Counted from the first letter of the stretch, positions 1 to 12,130 are shown. The stretch: 64,000 nucleotides of DNA from Dendrocalamus latiflorus (GCA_017311315.1 CM029612.1:24059711-24123710), one strand, 5' to 3'. Numbers and translations are program-made. The notes: generated by a model from the letters alone, not told the origin.

Positions 1-250
1 CGCTGAAATTTGAGGAAAGTTCTCCCAATTGTTGATAGTGGAGGTAATAAATAAGACTAGGGAGTTGTACCCTGGTGATGATTAGATGTTGAAACAGTTG
101 GTATAATTGCAATAACTTAATTCTTGATAGTTGAGGTCAAATAATTCATTCAAATGTAAATCATTTAGTTGTTTAATTCATTTTTGAGATCTGTGTAATG
201 ATTATCGTGTGCTATATATATGATCGGTCTGCTTGTTTTCAGAGGGCATG
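1..250. other. Flanking AT-rich DNA, no gene seen
   Basis: AT-rich sequence outside the CACTA-like element that appears to begin near 251. No open frame, terminal repeat or target-site duplication of another element was recognised. Confidence 0.4.
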
Positions 251-1053
251 ACTAGCATTTCCTGAGGCTAACCAAAAAAAGAAAATAATATAGATATTCA
301 AATAGCTATCACATATGGTTTTTGGTATTAGCTGTTTGTGATATGTAAGATATTACAGACGGCTATGTCTGAGAACCGTCTGTGATATATGACATATCAC
401 AGACAGTTTTTGGTATTAGTCATCTGTGATACTTGATATATCATAGACGTTTTTTGTAATATCATGATTTTCAGAGCCTTTTTGAAGATTTTAAAATAAA
501 ATTCAATATTTGGATTTTTCTGGAATTAATTAAACCTTAATTGGAATTTTTTTAATTAAAAGGATTTAATATGATTAAACTAAACCTTAACATTTGTCAA
601 AAATATTTTATTTGAGTTCCTTGTGTCTCAAGGAATTTTCTGGAATTTTCATGGGTCTTTCTGGATTTATTTGCTATTTTCTAGAGCTCATATGAATTTA
701 TTTGAATTTCTGGAAAAAGAAAAACCTTAAAAATACCTGAAAGGCTAAATGGGTCGAAGCCCATTTCAGCCAGCCGGCCTGACCCCACCCGCCGCTCGGC
801 TCAGCCCAGCCCACCTGCCCGCCAAGCCACGCGTTGGCCATCCAGTGCTCCCGCTGCCCGCATCCGAGCCGCTCACTCCGCTTTCGATATTTGCTGTTCG
901 ATCTTAGCCGACCCACGCGTCGTTCATCCGTGTGCCCAGGCACTGTTGATCTGTGCATTTTGCCGTAGCCGTCCAATCTCTCTCCGTGCCACGTGTCAGC
1001 GATTCGAGCATGCGTGCACTATTCATCTTCGTTCCGAGTGGGACTCCGCCGCC

Positions 1054-4000
1054 ATGTTCGTCTCAGTTTCCACCGCCGCCCATCATCTCCAATTCAGATT
1101 GTGCCGCCATCTCCAAGTCGTCCTCTCAGCGTCCATGCTTAAAACTCGAGCGCCCGCCCTCGTTCCTTGCATCCTGAGCTGCCGCCTTGCCTTCCGAGCC
1201 GCTGTTTTCGTCGAGTTCACCCGTGCGCCGCCACCGTCGGAGTTCACCGCCGAGTGCCTTGTCGCCGGTGAGTCCCCATCACCGAGCCGTCCCATCCTCA
1301 CCGTCGGCCAAATCGCCGGTCAACCCCGCCGCCGTCTCGGTCACCGTCGACCAAACCCCGCCGCCTTGCTCCGGCGCAAACCAGCCTTCGCCTCGCCCGC
1401 CGCCATCGGTTCGTGCGCTGTCGTGCAACTGAGGCGATGCCTCGCATCATGCACCCGGCCATGCCAGCTCGAACCCGCTCTCCGCGTCCCTTCGAATTCC
1501 CATGAACCCAATCCAGCATGCGCCGAGTCTCTGGAAGTCCGGTCCCATCGGTCAGCGTTCCTGTTCTACAAACCTGTGGACTGAGCCTCGTCAGCCATGA
1601 TGAGATAGCTGAAGGACTACGGGTAGGCTACGCTAGCGCAAATTAATAAAAATTATGCCCGTAAACCAAGATCACTGCAGTTATAGATCACGGAATTACC
1701 ACTAGACGCGCAGGTGCGGAATTGATGCAGCACGTCGGGGCAGAGTAGTCGTACTACGTCGATGCAGCACGTCGGGGCAGAGTAGTCATACTACTTCCTC
1801 GTCCTCGTCGCGGCGTCCAACGTACAACTCCTCTCTTGCGGTTCGTCCAAACGCTACAGATGCAGCGCCGCCAAAAGGTATCCACACGTACGGGAGGAAG
1901 CGACGCACGCCGGATTACTAGATCCGCGCGAGCGCCCAGGGCGTGGGAGGGGTGGCGGCCAGGGTTTGAGGAGGTCACGAAATTCTCCATGTACCCTGTG
2001 CGCCCTAGCCCTCCTTTTATAGACGTCCTTATAATGGGCTTCAGCGAACGGAGGCCCATTAGGACTCAATACCCAGTCCAACCCGGATCCAATCCGAATT
2101 AGGCTTCAGCCCTTAAGTGTGTGACCCTATGGGTTCACGTATGTTTAGACATGACACAAGTTTACCTACTCGGTCAATAGTTGGTAGCGGCCTCTAGCAA
2201 GACGTGCCAACTCCTAAACATACATAAAGATCATATCGAACGAACCATCACAACTTTATGTACATGCCAATCCCTTTGCCTCACGATATTTGGTCGAGCT
2301 CCAAGCTGACCACTCTTTCTCGATCCTGTGATCCGGAATCCCTTACTAGGTTAACTCTTAACCTTAAGTAGCATGGCCATGCATTTCTGGATCCGATCAC
2401 TCGAGGGGCCCAGAGATATCTCTCTCAGGTAGAGAGGGGCAAATCCCATCTCGACTGACCATGCCTCGCAGCATGCTTCATGACAAACCCGAAAGCTACC
2501 TTTATAACTACCCAGTTACGGAGCAGCGTTTGATAGCCCCTAAGTAGGTCGATTCACATCTCAAGTACATGCGACAATCTCAGGTCTAAGGACAAGGCGT
2601 ACACATTGTGTAGAGAGAGAACCATAAGTATAATTGTTATGTCTCATGTTGGGTCGGTCCAACCCCATGTTCTAAACATGTGTCCACATTATTGGTTTGA
2701 CATCTCCATGTCTATGACCTGTGAAACATGGTCATCAACCGATACATGTGCTAATCCATTATTCACGTGTGTCCACACATGAACTTCGACTAGGGACAAC
2801 TTTAGAATAACCATACAAGTAAAGAGTTTCACAAACAAGTCACATACTTGTTAATCAATACAAAGGCAATATTCAAGGAACATTTATTAAATCATGGATA
2901 CAACGAAATATCATCATCTCTATGATTGCCTCTAGGGCATATTTCCAACAGTAGCAGCCATGCAAGCCCTAGGTGCCCACGTGTCTGCCACGTGACTTGC
3001 CACGTGGGCGCCACATTAGCAGCCAAACCTACCCATGTGCAACGTCAGTGTGCCATGTGTTATGCCATGTCAACATGCCACGTCAGCCCACCATGCCACC
3101 TGTCAGACACATGTCTGCCATGTCAGCTCTACCCGCCGCGTTAGCACGCCTGGTCACCATGCACTGTTCCATGCACCGAGTCCACTGTAGACCAGCTTTT
3201 CAGTGAGCCGAGTCTACAGCATAGTAGCTTTTCCGATTTTCAGCCTTTTTCTCCAGATTAGATTTTCCGAGGGACTGTTCTCCTTCGTCTTAACTCCGAT
3301 TGACCCAATTCTTTTTCCTAAATTCATATAAAATTGAGATCTATCTTTTGGTTCTAGTTTTGTAGTTTTTGGAGTTCATTGGAATTTTATTTAAATTTGT
3401 GTTGTGTTTTGTTTTCTCCCTCGTTAGATTACACCTTTGAAGGAGCTGAAGCAAGATTTGAAGATCAAGAATTCCTAACTGAGCAAGGTCAAGGCAAGTC
3501 ATGTTCTTTGATCATGTTGAACCCAATTTTAAAATCTATTATGTATTAATTTGTTTTAAATTATCATGCATTGCTATTTTTATACAAACGTTGTATAGGT
3601 AGCTATTGTCCAATTTGATTAATTCCTCCTTGATAATTTGAATACCATAGTCACCATAGGATGGGTAATTATCTAGTGATGCAGTATTAGTTGTCACATG
3701 GGGGTGGACGTTTACATTGCTTAGCCATGCTTATTACTAGTACGTTGAGTTATCATCACATGTGATTATTTAATTTTGACTTAATGATATACTGGAACGT
3801 GGTGGTCAGCCACCATTATAAAATTTGAGTACCATGACATGGGTAGCATCATTGGTGTTAGTTATACAAAAATGGTTTTCGCTTGGGCGAATGATCGTGC
3901 AGTAAAGGGGGTGCAATTTGCACATTGGGATGTGGATGTTTCGCCTGGGTAATATCTAAGGACTTAACTTTATGCGCCATTGATCCGAGCCTTACCGCAC

Positions 4001-4715
4001 AACCACATGTCTAGTATAGGATGGACCTGGCTGATTAATCTGTGATGTTTCAATTTTGGTTCCGCCATTGAGATGTCAGTGGGTGTCTTATACATTCCAC
4101 AGGGCGCAAGAGGAGGCAATTACCGGTTAGGGGGCGAAACCTCAGGGAGGCAAAACTGGGTTGAGATTGAGCATTGTAAAGGCTTTGTTGTGGACTTCTT
4201 AGTCAGCACGCCTAAGGAAGCATGTTATACCGGTGACACTACAAGAAGGATATATCATGTGGGTAAAGTTGTGCAACCTTTGCAAAGTGTAAAACTATTC
4301 GAATAGCCATGTCCTCGATCATGGACAATGCTCGGTGATTTCACACGAGGGGTAGAGTTTTCATAAAAATCGGGATGGGTTAAGTTGGGGAGTGAATGGT
4401 TAGTTCACTGGTGGTTCATGTCGTGAATCTTGGTTCACGAGTGATTCATTGGAGTGAATGGTCAGTTCACTTATGGTTTCAAAGTTCGCTTTTCAATCTA
4501 TTTATTGTATTTACTTTAAATTGTTGCTTTCTGCAAAATTAACCTTTGAACCATCCTTTGGTAAGCCTTGCATACTATATTGCATTTTTGTTACAAACGA
4601 CTTGCTAAGTACTCTATGTACTCACGGCTTCATCCATATTTGCTCAGTTGAGGAAGAAGGACCAGATCAGCAGGAGCTACTTGAAGGAGGATACTTCGAC
4701 GACTTCATGGATTAG
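1054..4715 (+). CDS. Candidate spliced small acidic ORF carried by L1
   Basis: Proposed exons are 1054-1267, 3428-3493 and 4648-4715. The first starts at an ATG in the GC-rich part and ends before GTGAGT (phase 1). The second follows a TAG acceptor and ends AAG before GCAAGT, a GC-type donor (phase 1). The third follows CTCAG and ends in TAG, encoding an acidic tail finishing GGYFDDFMD. All junction phases agree, giving 115 codons plus stop. Intron 1 holds an antisense solo LTR (1610-2950) that would have to be spliced past. The same exon layout with the same phases occurs in L3, and the last exon also in L2. Function unknown; it could instead be the spliced leader of the ancestral element's transcript. 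No resemblance to gag or pol. Confidence 0.35.
1610..2950 (-). mobile_element. Antisense solo LTR of an Angela/BARE-like Copia
   Basis: Read on the minus strand it starts TGTTGGAAATATGCCCTAGA at 2950 and ends in CA at 1610, the classic start of Angela/BARE/WIS LTRs in grasses. Flanking 5-mers are atagc (1605-1609) and gtagc (2951-2955), one mismatch. It aligns along its length with the LTRs of the element at 43213-58804, for example the region around cgaggggcccagagatatct, but is clearly more diverged. It has no internal domain. It sits in the first intron-like part of L1, so it postdates L1. Confidence 0.85.
1724..1797. repeat. 37-bp tandem duplication inside the solo LTR
   Basis: Two adjacent units beginning gatgcagcacgtcgggg at 1724 and 1761, differing by about one base. 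The other LTRs of this family in the window do not show the duplication. Confidence 0.8.
4258..4330 (+). other. Palindrome block of L1
   Basis: Contains the 10-bp palindrome CTTTGCAAAG (4278-4287) and the 12-bp palindrome CTATTCGAATAG (4295-4306), preceded by GGGTAAAGTTG. The same order of elements occurs in L2 and in both repeats of L3. In those copies the first palindrome reads CTCTGCAGAG, so two mirrored positions changed together. It lies in the proposed second intron of the L1 reading frame. Role unknown. Confidence 0.7.
4389..4480 (+). repeat. Paired hairpin-prone direct repeats in L1
   Basis: Two units of about 26 bp start at 4389 and 4451, each with arms AGTGAA and TTCACT around a short centre; the segment between them also contains mirrored ttcac/gtgaa words. 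Probably slippage or local duplication within the LTR. Confidence 0.55.
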
Positions 4716-5342
4716 GACTTCACTCCCCAGTCGATTGCTTGTGGGCATGTCAAATGGCTACTACACTTATTTCTATTTTTCCACTGCTAGTTTCTTTAAG
4801 CCTTTAGGCTATTAATTGTATTCTTGGCCATAAGGTCACACTCTGATAAATATTAATAATATTGGAGTCTTTTCTCAGTGAATCGTGATATGGTCGATAT
4901 TTCATCTTTATTTCTGCTATGTGCACTAGCATGATCCTGGACTAGTGCAGAATACACAGAAGAGTCCGGATTTGCATATTCGGGTCTCTACAATTTTTTC
5001 GACAAACCATCTGTTATACTTGATGTATTGTAGATGGCTATATTAAAGAACCATCTATGATACTTGATATATCACATATGGGTTTTTTTTCAAAAAACCG
5101 TCTGTGTTGTAATTATCACAGACGATTTGAGAGTCGTCTGTGATAACCACCTATTATCACAGACACATAAATTCAAACAGTTCAGAAATTATTTGTGATT
5201 CTGTGATGACCCTTTCTGTCGTAGTGATGTTAAATATCTAGAACTTCTGCAAAGAAAAAGGCTATTTTTTCCTTTTGAAAAATGAACCAGGCAGATGAAA
5301 CTTATCAAAAGCCTATAAGACATTGGCCAAGTGGTAGGCACC

Positions 5343-5925
5343 TATTGGAGAATTATCCCAGTGCCTTAGAGACCGGCAAACACGAGCCTTGAGATCACGC
5401 ACACGAACACAAGAGTAAATCATAGATTGATCTTTAGCGATGCGAGACGCCTGCATCCTTTTTGTTTTTCTTATATAGAGAAGTAAAATACAAGACTCTG
5501 TATCCAACGTGCCCTCCCATGTTAAGAGTCCTACACAAACACACCATGATTTTCCTTTATGACTACTTTGAATTCTAGTTACATGCGAACTCTGAATCCT
5601 AACCTTTTACGGCCGCTACAGGACTTTCCTTTTTGATTCTAACTGCTACATTACTTAACTCTAACTGCTACAATACTCAACTACTATAGTCCTTGATTCC
5701 GACTACTACAGTACTCAAAACTATAGTGCTCAAAGCTACCGTACTTGGAACATGCTCACTGGTCGTAAATTGCAGTGGTCGTATTAGTTGTCGTGGTCGT
5801 AAACTTGGTTCGACTGATTACACGACATACTCGTAGGACATGCTCTGGTCATGGACTTGACCAGACCTAAAGTACTCGTGGCCGTGGTTTCGACTAGACC
5901 TGAAGGCAACTAGATTAACTTGTCA
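5343..5925 (-). repeat. Copia-1 3' LTR
   Basis: Aligns with 10316-10844, sharing words such as gagaatta.cccag, cataagagtaaaacatagat-like text and the end ctagattaact. It is 583 bp against 529 bp for its partner, the extra length lying in tracts of the cgtggtcgta and gctacagtactc type. The LTR end tgttgg has mutated to tattgg here. The divergence shows an old insertion. Confidence 0.85.
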
Positions 5926-5939
5926 ATCTCCTCCTTAAG

Positions 5940-8900
5940 CTTGTTGTCTTCCATCGATGTTCCTTACACCAATTTTCTCTCTCATCTCCATGAACTTCAA
6001 TCTTCCGAGCGATATCACCAAGCTGGTCTTCTGTGCAAACATGCTGCACCTCTATCAATCCTGATTCGACTCATTCTCTAATGTAATGGAAATGGGTATA
6101 GATGTGTTTGCTTCTCTCATGGTAGACTGGATTTTTGCACAATGCAATTGCAGACTAATTATCGATCTTCAGAGTTACTTTCTCAACCTTTGTATCTAGC
6201 ATATCAGCCAACAATTGTCCTAGCCATACCCCTTGACATGCTGCTATACAAGCTGTGATGTAATCCACTTCACACGAGGATAAAGCGACTACCTTCTACT
6301 TTTGTGAACGCCAACTAATCGGATTTGACCCAAGGAAAAATGCGATGTCCGAAGTGCTCTTTCCGTCATCTGTATTATTGGCTAGGTCACTATCAGAGTA
6401 ACTGATTAGCCCTAAACCTTCTTCCTTCTTCCTGTTGGCACATCCGTAACTCAAAGTTCCTTTCACATACCTCAGTATGTGCTTTACCACAGCCATATGC
6501 TCTGTAGTGGTCTTCTCCATGTACCTGCTCACCATGCCAACTGAGAACATTAAGTCTAGGCATGTGTGTAGCAAGTATCTCAAGCTTTTGACTATGCTTC
6601 AGTACAGGGTCTTGTCCACAAGAGGGTTTGTGCTGTCCTTGCTCAACTTCAAGTAGGGTTCCATCAGATTTTGTGTTGGATTACAATCCTTCATACCGCA
6701 TTTGTCCAACACCTTTGTCGCATATGCAGATTGGTTGAGAGTGATCTTCCCAAAGCTCTAATGAAATTCAATACCCATGTAATAGCTGAGTAACCTGAGG
6801 TCGCTCATGCTAAATAATTTCTTCATCTGACTTTTGAAGCTATTGACCACTTCGATACTCTCTCAAGTGATGATTAAATCATCCACATAAACTCCAACCA
6901 ACAAATTCCATTTTCCTTGACTTCGCTTATACACCACACACTCTGACGGGCATATTTCAAAACCAAGTGCCACCAAAGACTTGTCTAGCTTCGAATTCCA
7001 GGCTCTTGGTTCTTGACACAGACCATATAGGGCTTTATGAAGTCTTGACACCTTGTGTTCTTCTCCTTTCTTCTCAAATCCCGGAGGTTGCACAATATAA
7101 ACTTCTTCTAAGTCGCCATTGAGGAAATCCAATTTGATATCCATATGATGAACCTACCATACTTTATGTGCCACGATTGCAATAAGCAGGCGCACTGTCT
7201 CTAGCCTTGCAACAGGGGCAAAGACTTCGTCAAAATCAATACCTTGTCATTGAATGTACACCTTTGCATCTAACCTTGCCTTGTGCTTCACGATCACGTC
7301 TTGAGTATCCTTCTTCAACTTATACACCCACTTCAATGTGATTGGCTTGTGGCTGTCTGGAAATGGAACAAGCTGCCATGTTCCATTCTCTTGGATAAAG
7401 GACATCTCCTCCTTCATAGCTCTTCTCTATGTCAGATTTGCTTTAGCCTCTTCAAAGTTCGTGGGCTCCTCCTCCCCGAGCAAATAAAACCCTAACTCTT
7501 CTAGCTCTATTGGGGATGCAACATCATAGTGACTTTTGATGTGATGCTCTCGTCGTGGTCTTTTAGATGAGCTCTCATTGAACTCCATCTGTAGCAGAGC
7601 TCCAGGTGAGACCGATGCTCCCAACGTTGCTGCAGGAGTGCGTGGTGTAGATGAGCCAGGTGTCCTAGATACCGTGCTTGTGCTGGTTGTGGTCATGCCT
7701 AGAGTTGCCGCTTCATGGTCGGGCCCCCCGACTACGCCCTCCGTGGTCGGTGTGTTGGATGCCTCCATGTGATTGTCAGGACCCTCGACCGTATCGTGGT
7801 CGGGTCCCCCAACTACGCCCTTAGTGGTCGGTGTGTCAGATGCCTTCACGTGATCGTCAGGACCTACATCAGTGTCAAGAGGGTCATGTATCATAGAGAT
7901 ATCTCCAAGCCGTCATACCTTTGCTGAGGAATCTCTACTCCACTCCCACTTCTCCCCCTCAAACATTGCAACATGAGTCACCACAACTCGTCATGTTGCT
8001 GAATCAAACATTTGATAGCCTTTTGTCTTCGGATCATACCCAATGAGCACCATTGGCTTGCTTCAATCTAAAAGTTTGGAGAGATGTAGCATGGTCGCCT
8101 TCACATGTGCAATGCACTTGAAAGTGCAAAGTTGATCAATACTTGGCTTGCGGTCGTAGTAGGCTTCGTAAGGAATTTTGCTAATGATGCTCTTCGTTGG
8201 TGACGTATTTAGGAGATAAATGGCAGTCGATACGGCTTCTCCCTAAAATTCACCTGGGACACTTATGCTCTTCAACAGACTCCTCACCATACTGACCATC
8301 ATCTAGTTTCTTCTTTCAACCACTCTGTTCTGTTGGGGAGAGTAAGGCGTTGTAAGGTAACGCCTAACTCCCAACAGCTCACAGTAGTTCATGAACTCAT
8401 TTGAGGTGAACTCGCCACTACAGTCGGTGCACAGAGCTTTTAGACTTAGATTTTTCTCCATCTTGATTACAACCTTGATCCTCTTAAACATGTTGAATGC
8501 TTCATCTTTGCTTTGGAGTAAAGCCAGCCACATAAACCTTGTGCAGTCATCCGCCAATAGTAAGAAGTACCGATTTCCTCCATGTATAGTCAGAGTGATT
8601 GGCCCACACAAGTCACCGTGTGACATCTCGAGGGGAACGACTGCTCGGTATAGAGACTGGTCAAAAACAAGTTCTAGTGTTGCTTGCCGATCAGACAACC
8701 ATCGTAGATGCAGTCCACGTGCTCAATCATGGGCATCCCATGCACCATCTTCTTGTGAACCGGATCCTTTAGGGCATGAAAGTTTACATGCTCGTTCCTG
8801 GCATGCCAACGCCATGCCTCTTTAGTGCTTCTTGCCAAGAGACACTCCGGAAGAGCCGAATTGGTGTGTAACACATACATCTGATTTCTTGATCTGCTCA

Positions 8901-10284
8901 TTTTGGCCAACATCTTGCGAGTTCTATCTAAGATCGACATCAGTCCTTCTTTGACCATTATCTTGCAACCATTCTCGTCCAGCTGACCGAGGCTGATTAT
9001 ATTACTTCTCAGCTTTGGGATGTAGTAAACATTCATGAGGATACGATGTTCACCCGTACAACACTCCAACATCACCAAGCCCCTACTTTGTGTCTCCATC
9101 TCTAAATTTGACCAAACCTTTTACAGTCATGTCAATCTCAGCAAACTTCTCCATGCAGCCGGTCATGTGGTTACATGCGCCGATATCAAGATACCAAGCC
9201 TTGTTTTGGGTGTCGCTAAGCTTCGGCACCACCTTGTTAGGAATACCTACTCTTTAGGCGTTAGAACTATATGGATGAGTTCACAACTTCAACCATCAAT
9301 AGTTGGGAATCTCCATCATTCTGCTTTGCTATGAGATTGACCCTATCTCTTTAGTTTGGCTTTGGACGCTCTTTCTCAAAGTGCTAATATTCGTTATAGT
9401 TGAAACAATTGACCAAGGACTTGTCGGAGTTACATGGCATTTGTTGATCGATGATGCGATTGCCATCGCTCGGCCTCCGCCTTGTCCGCGGTCACATCCC
9501 ACCTCTTCCGTTATGACCTCCTCTCTTGGTGCTGCTCGAGCCCTCATGCTTTTTGGTCTTCGAGCTCCTCTCTTCCCATTCATTTTGGGTAAAGAGTAGT
9601 TTATCTCCCCCTTCCTTCAAGAGCCACCACCCCTTGAGTCCTTCCTCGAAGGTTCTGAGGTGTCCAATCGCCTCCAAGAGTGACATCGCTACGACATTGT
9701 CGGATTATTCGATTATTCCAATAATCTTGAGGAAACGACCTGGAACCAAACTAAATAGTTTTTTTATGACATCGTACTCTTCTAGCTTTGTGCCGAGTTA
9801 ACAAATCTCACCCGCCAGTGTGGTGAGTTTCATGGAGTACTCGGTGATCGTCTCTGAGTCTCCCATCTACAACTTGCTCAGTTGCCATTTCAGCACTAGA
9901 GAGCGTGCCTTCTTGATGCGACCTTTGCCTACTTGCATCTCCTTGAGTGTGTTCCAGGATTCTTTTGTCATCTTCTTCTCTGTGATTGACATCATCACAT
10001 CGTCTAGCATCACTTGCGAGATAGCCACCATCACACCTTGATCCTTGTCGCTATTAGCGTCTCCATCTTCAATCGCCGACCATACCCCTAGCGAATACAA
10101 GATTATCTTCATCTTGACATACCATGCCGTAATTCGTTTTGCTCAACATCGGGTATTGGATCGAAATCGAGGTGCTTCTTGTCATTGGCTTGATGACTGT
10201 GCCTGACTTAGATGGATCGAGCTCATTGCCTGTGGCCTTGATGAGCGAGCCTAACTTCGATGGATCACCCGCATTGCCAGCCAT
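5940..10284 (-). pseudogene. Copia-1 gag-pol polyprotein remnant
   Basis: Reading down from an ATG at 10284: gag (about 9867-10284), a degenerate zinc knuckle near 9380 that has lost its cysteines and gained a stop, a GAG-pre-integrase segment with WHARNEHVNFHALK (about 8780), integrase with LLLADDCTRFMWLALL and PYSPQQN (8300-8600), an acidic linker (7427-7894), RT with MDIKLDFLNGD and GVYVDDLIIT (6863-7144) and RNase H from about 6580 to 5950. The RT metal-binding aspartates are still readable, but the frame changes repeatedly and stops interrupt RNase H. Same general lineage as Copia-2. Non-functional. Confidence 0.85.
7719..7880 (-). repeat. 81-bp tandem duplication in the Copia-1 linker
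   Basis: Two units with a period of 81 bp (27 codons) around 7721 and 7802 keep the reading frame of the integrase-RT linker, giving twice the peptide TPTTxGVVGGPDH on the minus strand. The linker is a variable region in Copia polyproteins, so an in-frame duplication is tolerable. Confidence 0.75.
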
Positions 10285-10298
10285 CGTTTCGCCACCTT

Positions 10299-10844
10299 AG
10301 GCTTTGATACCAATTGTTGGAGAATTAGCCCAGGGCCTTAGTGACCAGGGAACATGAGCCTTGAGATCACACACGTGAACATAAGAGTAAAACATAGATT
10401 GATCTTTGGTGACGTGATACGCCTACATACTTTTCATTTTACTTATATTGAGAAGCAATATACAAGACTCCGTATCCAACATGCCATCCCACGTTAAGAG
10501 TCCTACACAAGTACACCTTGACTTTCCTTTACGACTACTTCGAATCCTAGTTACACGCAAACTCTGAACCCTAACCTTTTACGACTGCTACAATACTTTC
10601 CTTTTTGACTCCAACTTCTACAGTGCTCGATCCTGACTACTACAGTACTCAGAGCTGCAGTGCTCGAAACATGCTCAGTGGTCGCAAATTGCAGTGGTTG
10701 TACTAGCTGCCATGGTCGTAATCTTGGCTCGATTGATTACACGACGTACCCGTAGGACATGCTCTAGTCATGGACTTGACCAGACCTAAAGTACTCGTGG
10801 CCATGGTTTCGACCAGACCTGAAGATAACTAGATTAACTCATCA
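10299..10844 (-). repeat. Copia-1 5' LTR and primer-binding site
   Basis: The LTR is 10316-10844. Its minus-strand end CTCCAACA is followed by ATTGGTATCAAAGCC, a primer site close to the initiator-tRNA-Met type used by most plant LTR elements. The minus-strand start is TGATGAGTTAATCTAG at 10844. Confidence 0.85.
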
Positions 10845-11206
10845 GCGCCTTGGTGTAGAGGCAAGCATGTAGCGTAATACTTGGTCAAGTGATGGGCGCG
10901 TTGATGTTCTATGCAACCATGGACTACTAATTCAAGCCTTCACTTTTACAATAATTCAAACTAGCATGGAAAGAAAATACCAGTGTGAAAAGAAAACATT
11001 CTACAAAGAAAACTAGCATTAAAAAAGCAAAAAGAAAATGTGAGGAATGAACGATATGCGCGGTCTTTGAATTTTCATTTTGTTTACCAAGATAATTCGA
11101 CCTTCAGACATCCATGAATACTAGTCCGCCATTGCACTGATGAGTGCCACATAGCATAGCAAAATTGGGATTCTATTCTTTCTCTCATGCCCATTTAGCT
11201 TCGATG
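10845..11206 (+). pseudogene. Broken 5' copy of the subtilase gene (promoter plus start of exon 1)
   Basis: The stretch from about 10850 to 11206 aligns with 24793-25335, the upstream region and first exon of the subtilase at 25288. Shared text includes aggcaagcatg.agcgtaat, gttgatgttctatgcaacca and gggattctattctt. Three losses make it dead: the TATA-like ATAAATA of the full gene reads atgaata here, the start codon in aaaatggga has become aaaattggga, and homology stops after gcttcgatgc, within the signal-peptide codons. It also lacks roughly 200 bp of the upstream region. A 23-bp word (atgaatactagtcc.ccattgca) is repeated at 11124 and 11209, spanning the breakpoint. Confidence 0.8.
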
Positions 11207-11339
11207 CATGAATACTAGTCCACCATTGCATGACAACAGAAGAATGAGTAGATCTAAGCCTAGCTAATTGATCATGCAAGGACAAGATTCACAATTTTCA
11301 CTATCAAGAATTATGGACTTGAGCCTAACCATTTCTAGA

Positions 11340-12130
11340 TTCAGGTTGTCAATCATATTGATCCTGATTCTTAATTATCTTAGCTTGTTTCTTTAGATTT
11401 AGTTCAGTTGCAGCAAGATCATGCTTCATTTGTTGATTCAAGGGACATACCTCACTGGGATTAATGTAGGACTCATCATTGTCGGAAGTGTCAACGTCGA
11501 TGATGCTGCCCTTAGCCATGAAGCACATGCCGGTGAAGTATTGGGTCTTCTGCTTGCTCTTGGAGTCGTCCTCGTTGTCGTTAGCCTCTATGTCCATATC
11601 ACACATGCTGACGTTCTCAAGAGCGGCATGGACCCAGCTGATGAACTTGCGGTAGTTGAGCTTCTTGGACTTCACATTAAAAGCTTGAGAATGCCTTCAA
11701 GAGTCCTTTTCCTCCTTACCCTTTAGCTTCGGACACTTGGCCTGAATGTAGTTTGGCACACCACACTCAAAGTAAGTGAAAGGACCACACTTTTTTCTAT
11801 TTCTCACTTTGTGATAAGCTCTTGTGAATTTGATGGATAGGAGTGCTAAGTCATCATCAGATAGCTTCTACAACTGCTTATCACTCAGAGAATGCAAAGC
11901 AAATAATGAAAATCCAAAAGAGCCAAAGTTCAAAGGACTAGAAGAGCTACTTTGAGTAGGGTCAATCATAAGAGCTATCAACTTTGTCTTGGGGATACGT
12001 GAGATGAAGTCAATCTCATGTGTCTTCAACCTCGAGTAAAGCTTATCTATGGTTAGCTCACTCATGATAGTATTGTCATTGATGAAAGTGATCTTCATCC
12101 TGATGCGAGGGTAGGTTTTGATCTTCTAAT
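11340..12130 (-). pseudogene. SIRE-type Copia gag fragment
   Basis: Minus-strand pieces at 11868-12098 and 11349-11675 encode typical SIRE/Maximus gag segments: a matrix-like part with MSELTIDKLYSRLKTHEI, a partial zinc knuckle near 11750 (FECGVPNYIQAKCPK, first Cys changed), then an acidic coiled part with YFTGMCFMAKGS. The N-terminus and everything from protease onward are absent, and frames do not join. Confidence 0.7.

Larger units (their letters stand above)
455..4992 (+). mobile_element. Long solo LTR L1 (Gypsy-type, unclassified)
   Basis: Starts TGTAATATCATG at 455 and ends GGGTCTCTACA at 4992; T-rich flanks (ttttt / atttt) could be a 5-bp duplication but are uninformative. The end region (4900-4992) aligns in reverse complement with the start of L3 (51299 onward), sharing the block around ctctgtgtatt and the cactagtcc motif. 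Order along the LTR: AT-rich start, GC-rich 750-1600, AT-rich stretch, short exon-like block 3428-3493, palindrome block near 4258-4330, acidic last-exon block 4648-4715, AT-rich tail. Without the nested solo LTR it is about 3.2 kb. No internal retrotransposon domain remains, so it is a solo LTR made by LTR-LTR recombination (inference). Confidence 0.7.
251..5226. mobile_element. Non-autonomous CACTA (En/Spm) element, split by nested LTRs
   Basis: The right end is clear: read on the minus strand from 5226 it begins CACTACGACAGAAAGGGTC, the CACTA terminal signature. Inside it (4998-5200) lie subterminal units of the type tcacagacg / cgtctgtgata in both orientations, and the same units occur at 340-450 on the left. 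ATG follows the right end (5227-5229) and ATG also precedes 251, which would fit the 3-bp CACTA target duplication, but the left terminus itself (ACTAGCATTT) is degenerate. After subtraction of the long LTR at 455-4992 the element is only about 430 bp with no coding region, so it is a MITE-like passive copy. Right end well supported, left end tentative. Confidence 0.55.
5343..10844 (-). mobile_element. Copia-1: degenerate two-LTR Copia element
   Basis: Bounded by related direct repeats at 5343-5925 and 10316-10844, in minus orientation. A primer-binding site (minus TTGGTATCAAAGCC) abuts the right LTR and a purine tract (minus AAGGAGGAGATTG) abuts the left one. Flanking 5-mers gcacc (5338-5342) and gcgcc (10845-10849) match at four of five. 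Gag, protease, integrase, reverse transcriptase and RNase H segments occur in Copia order but with many frameshifts and stops. The target lies immediately upstream of a broken copy of the subtilase 5' end. Confidence 0.9.

Noticed and set aside
4236..4248. CACTACAAGAAGG, resembling a CACTA element terminus
   Set aside because: The position aligns with ordinary LTR sequence in L3 next to the palindrome block, and there are no subterminal repeats around it.
5325..5342. tRNA-like ggccaagtggtaggca
   Set aside because: Too short, no cloverleaf could be drawn, and it is cut by the Copia-1 insertion.
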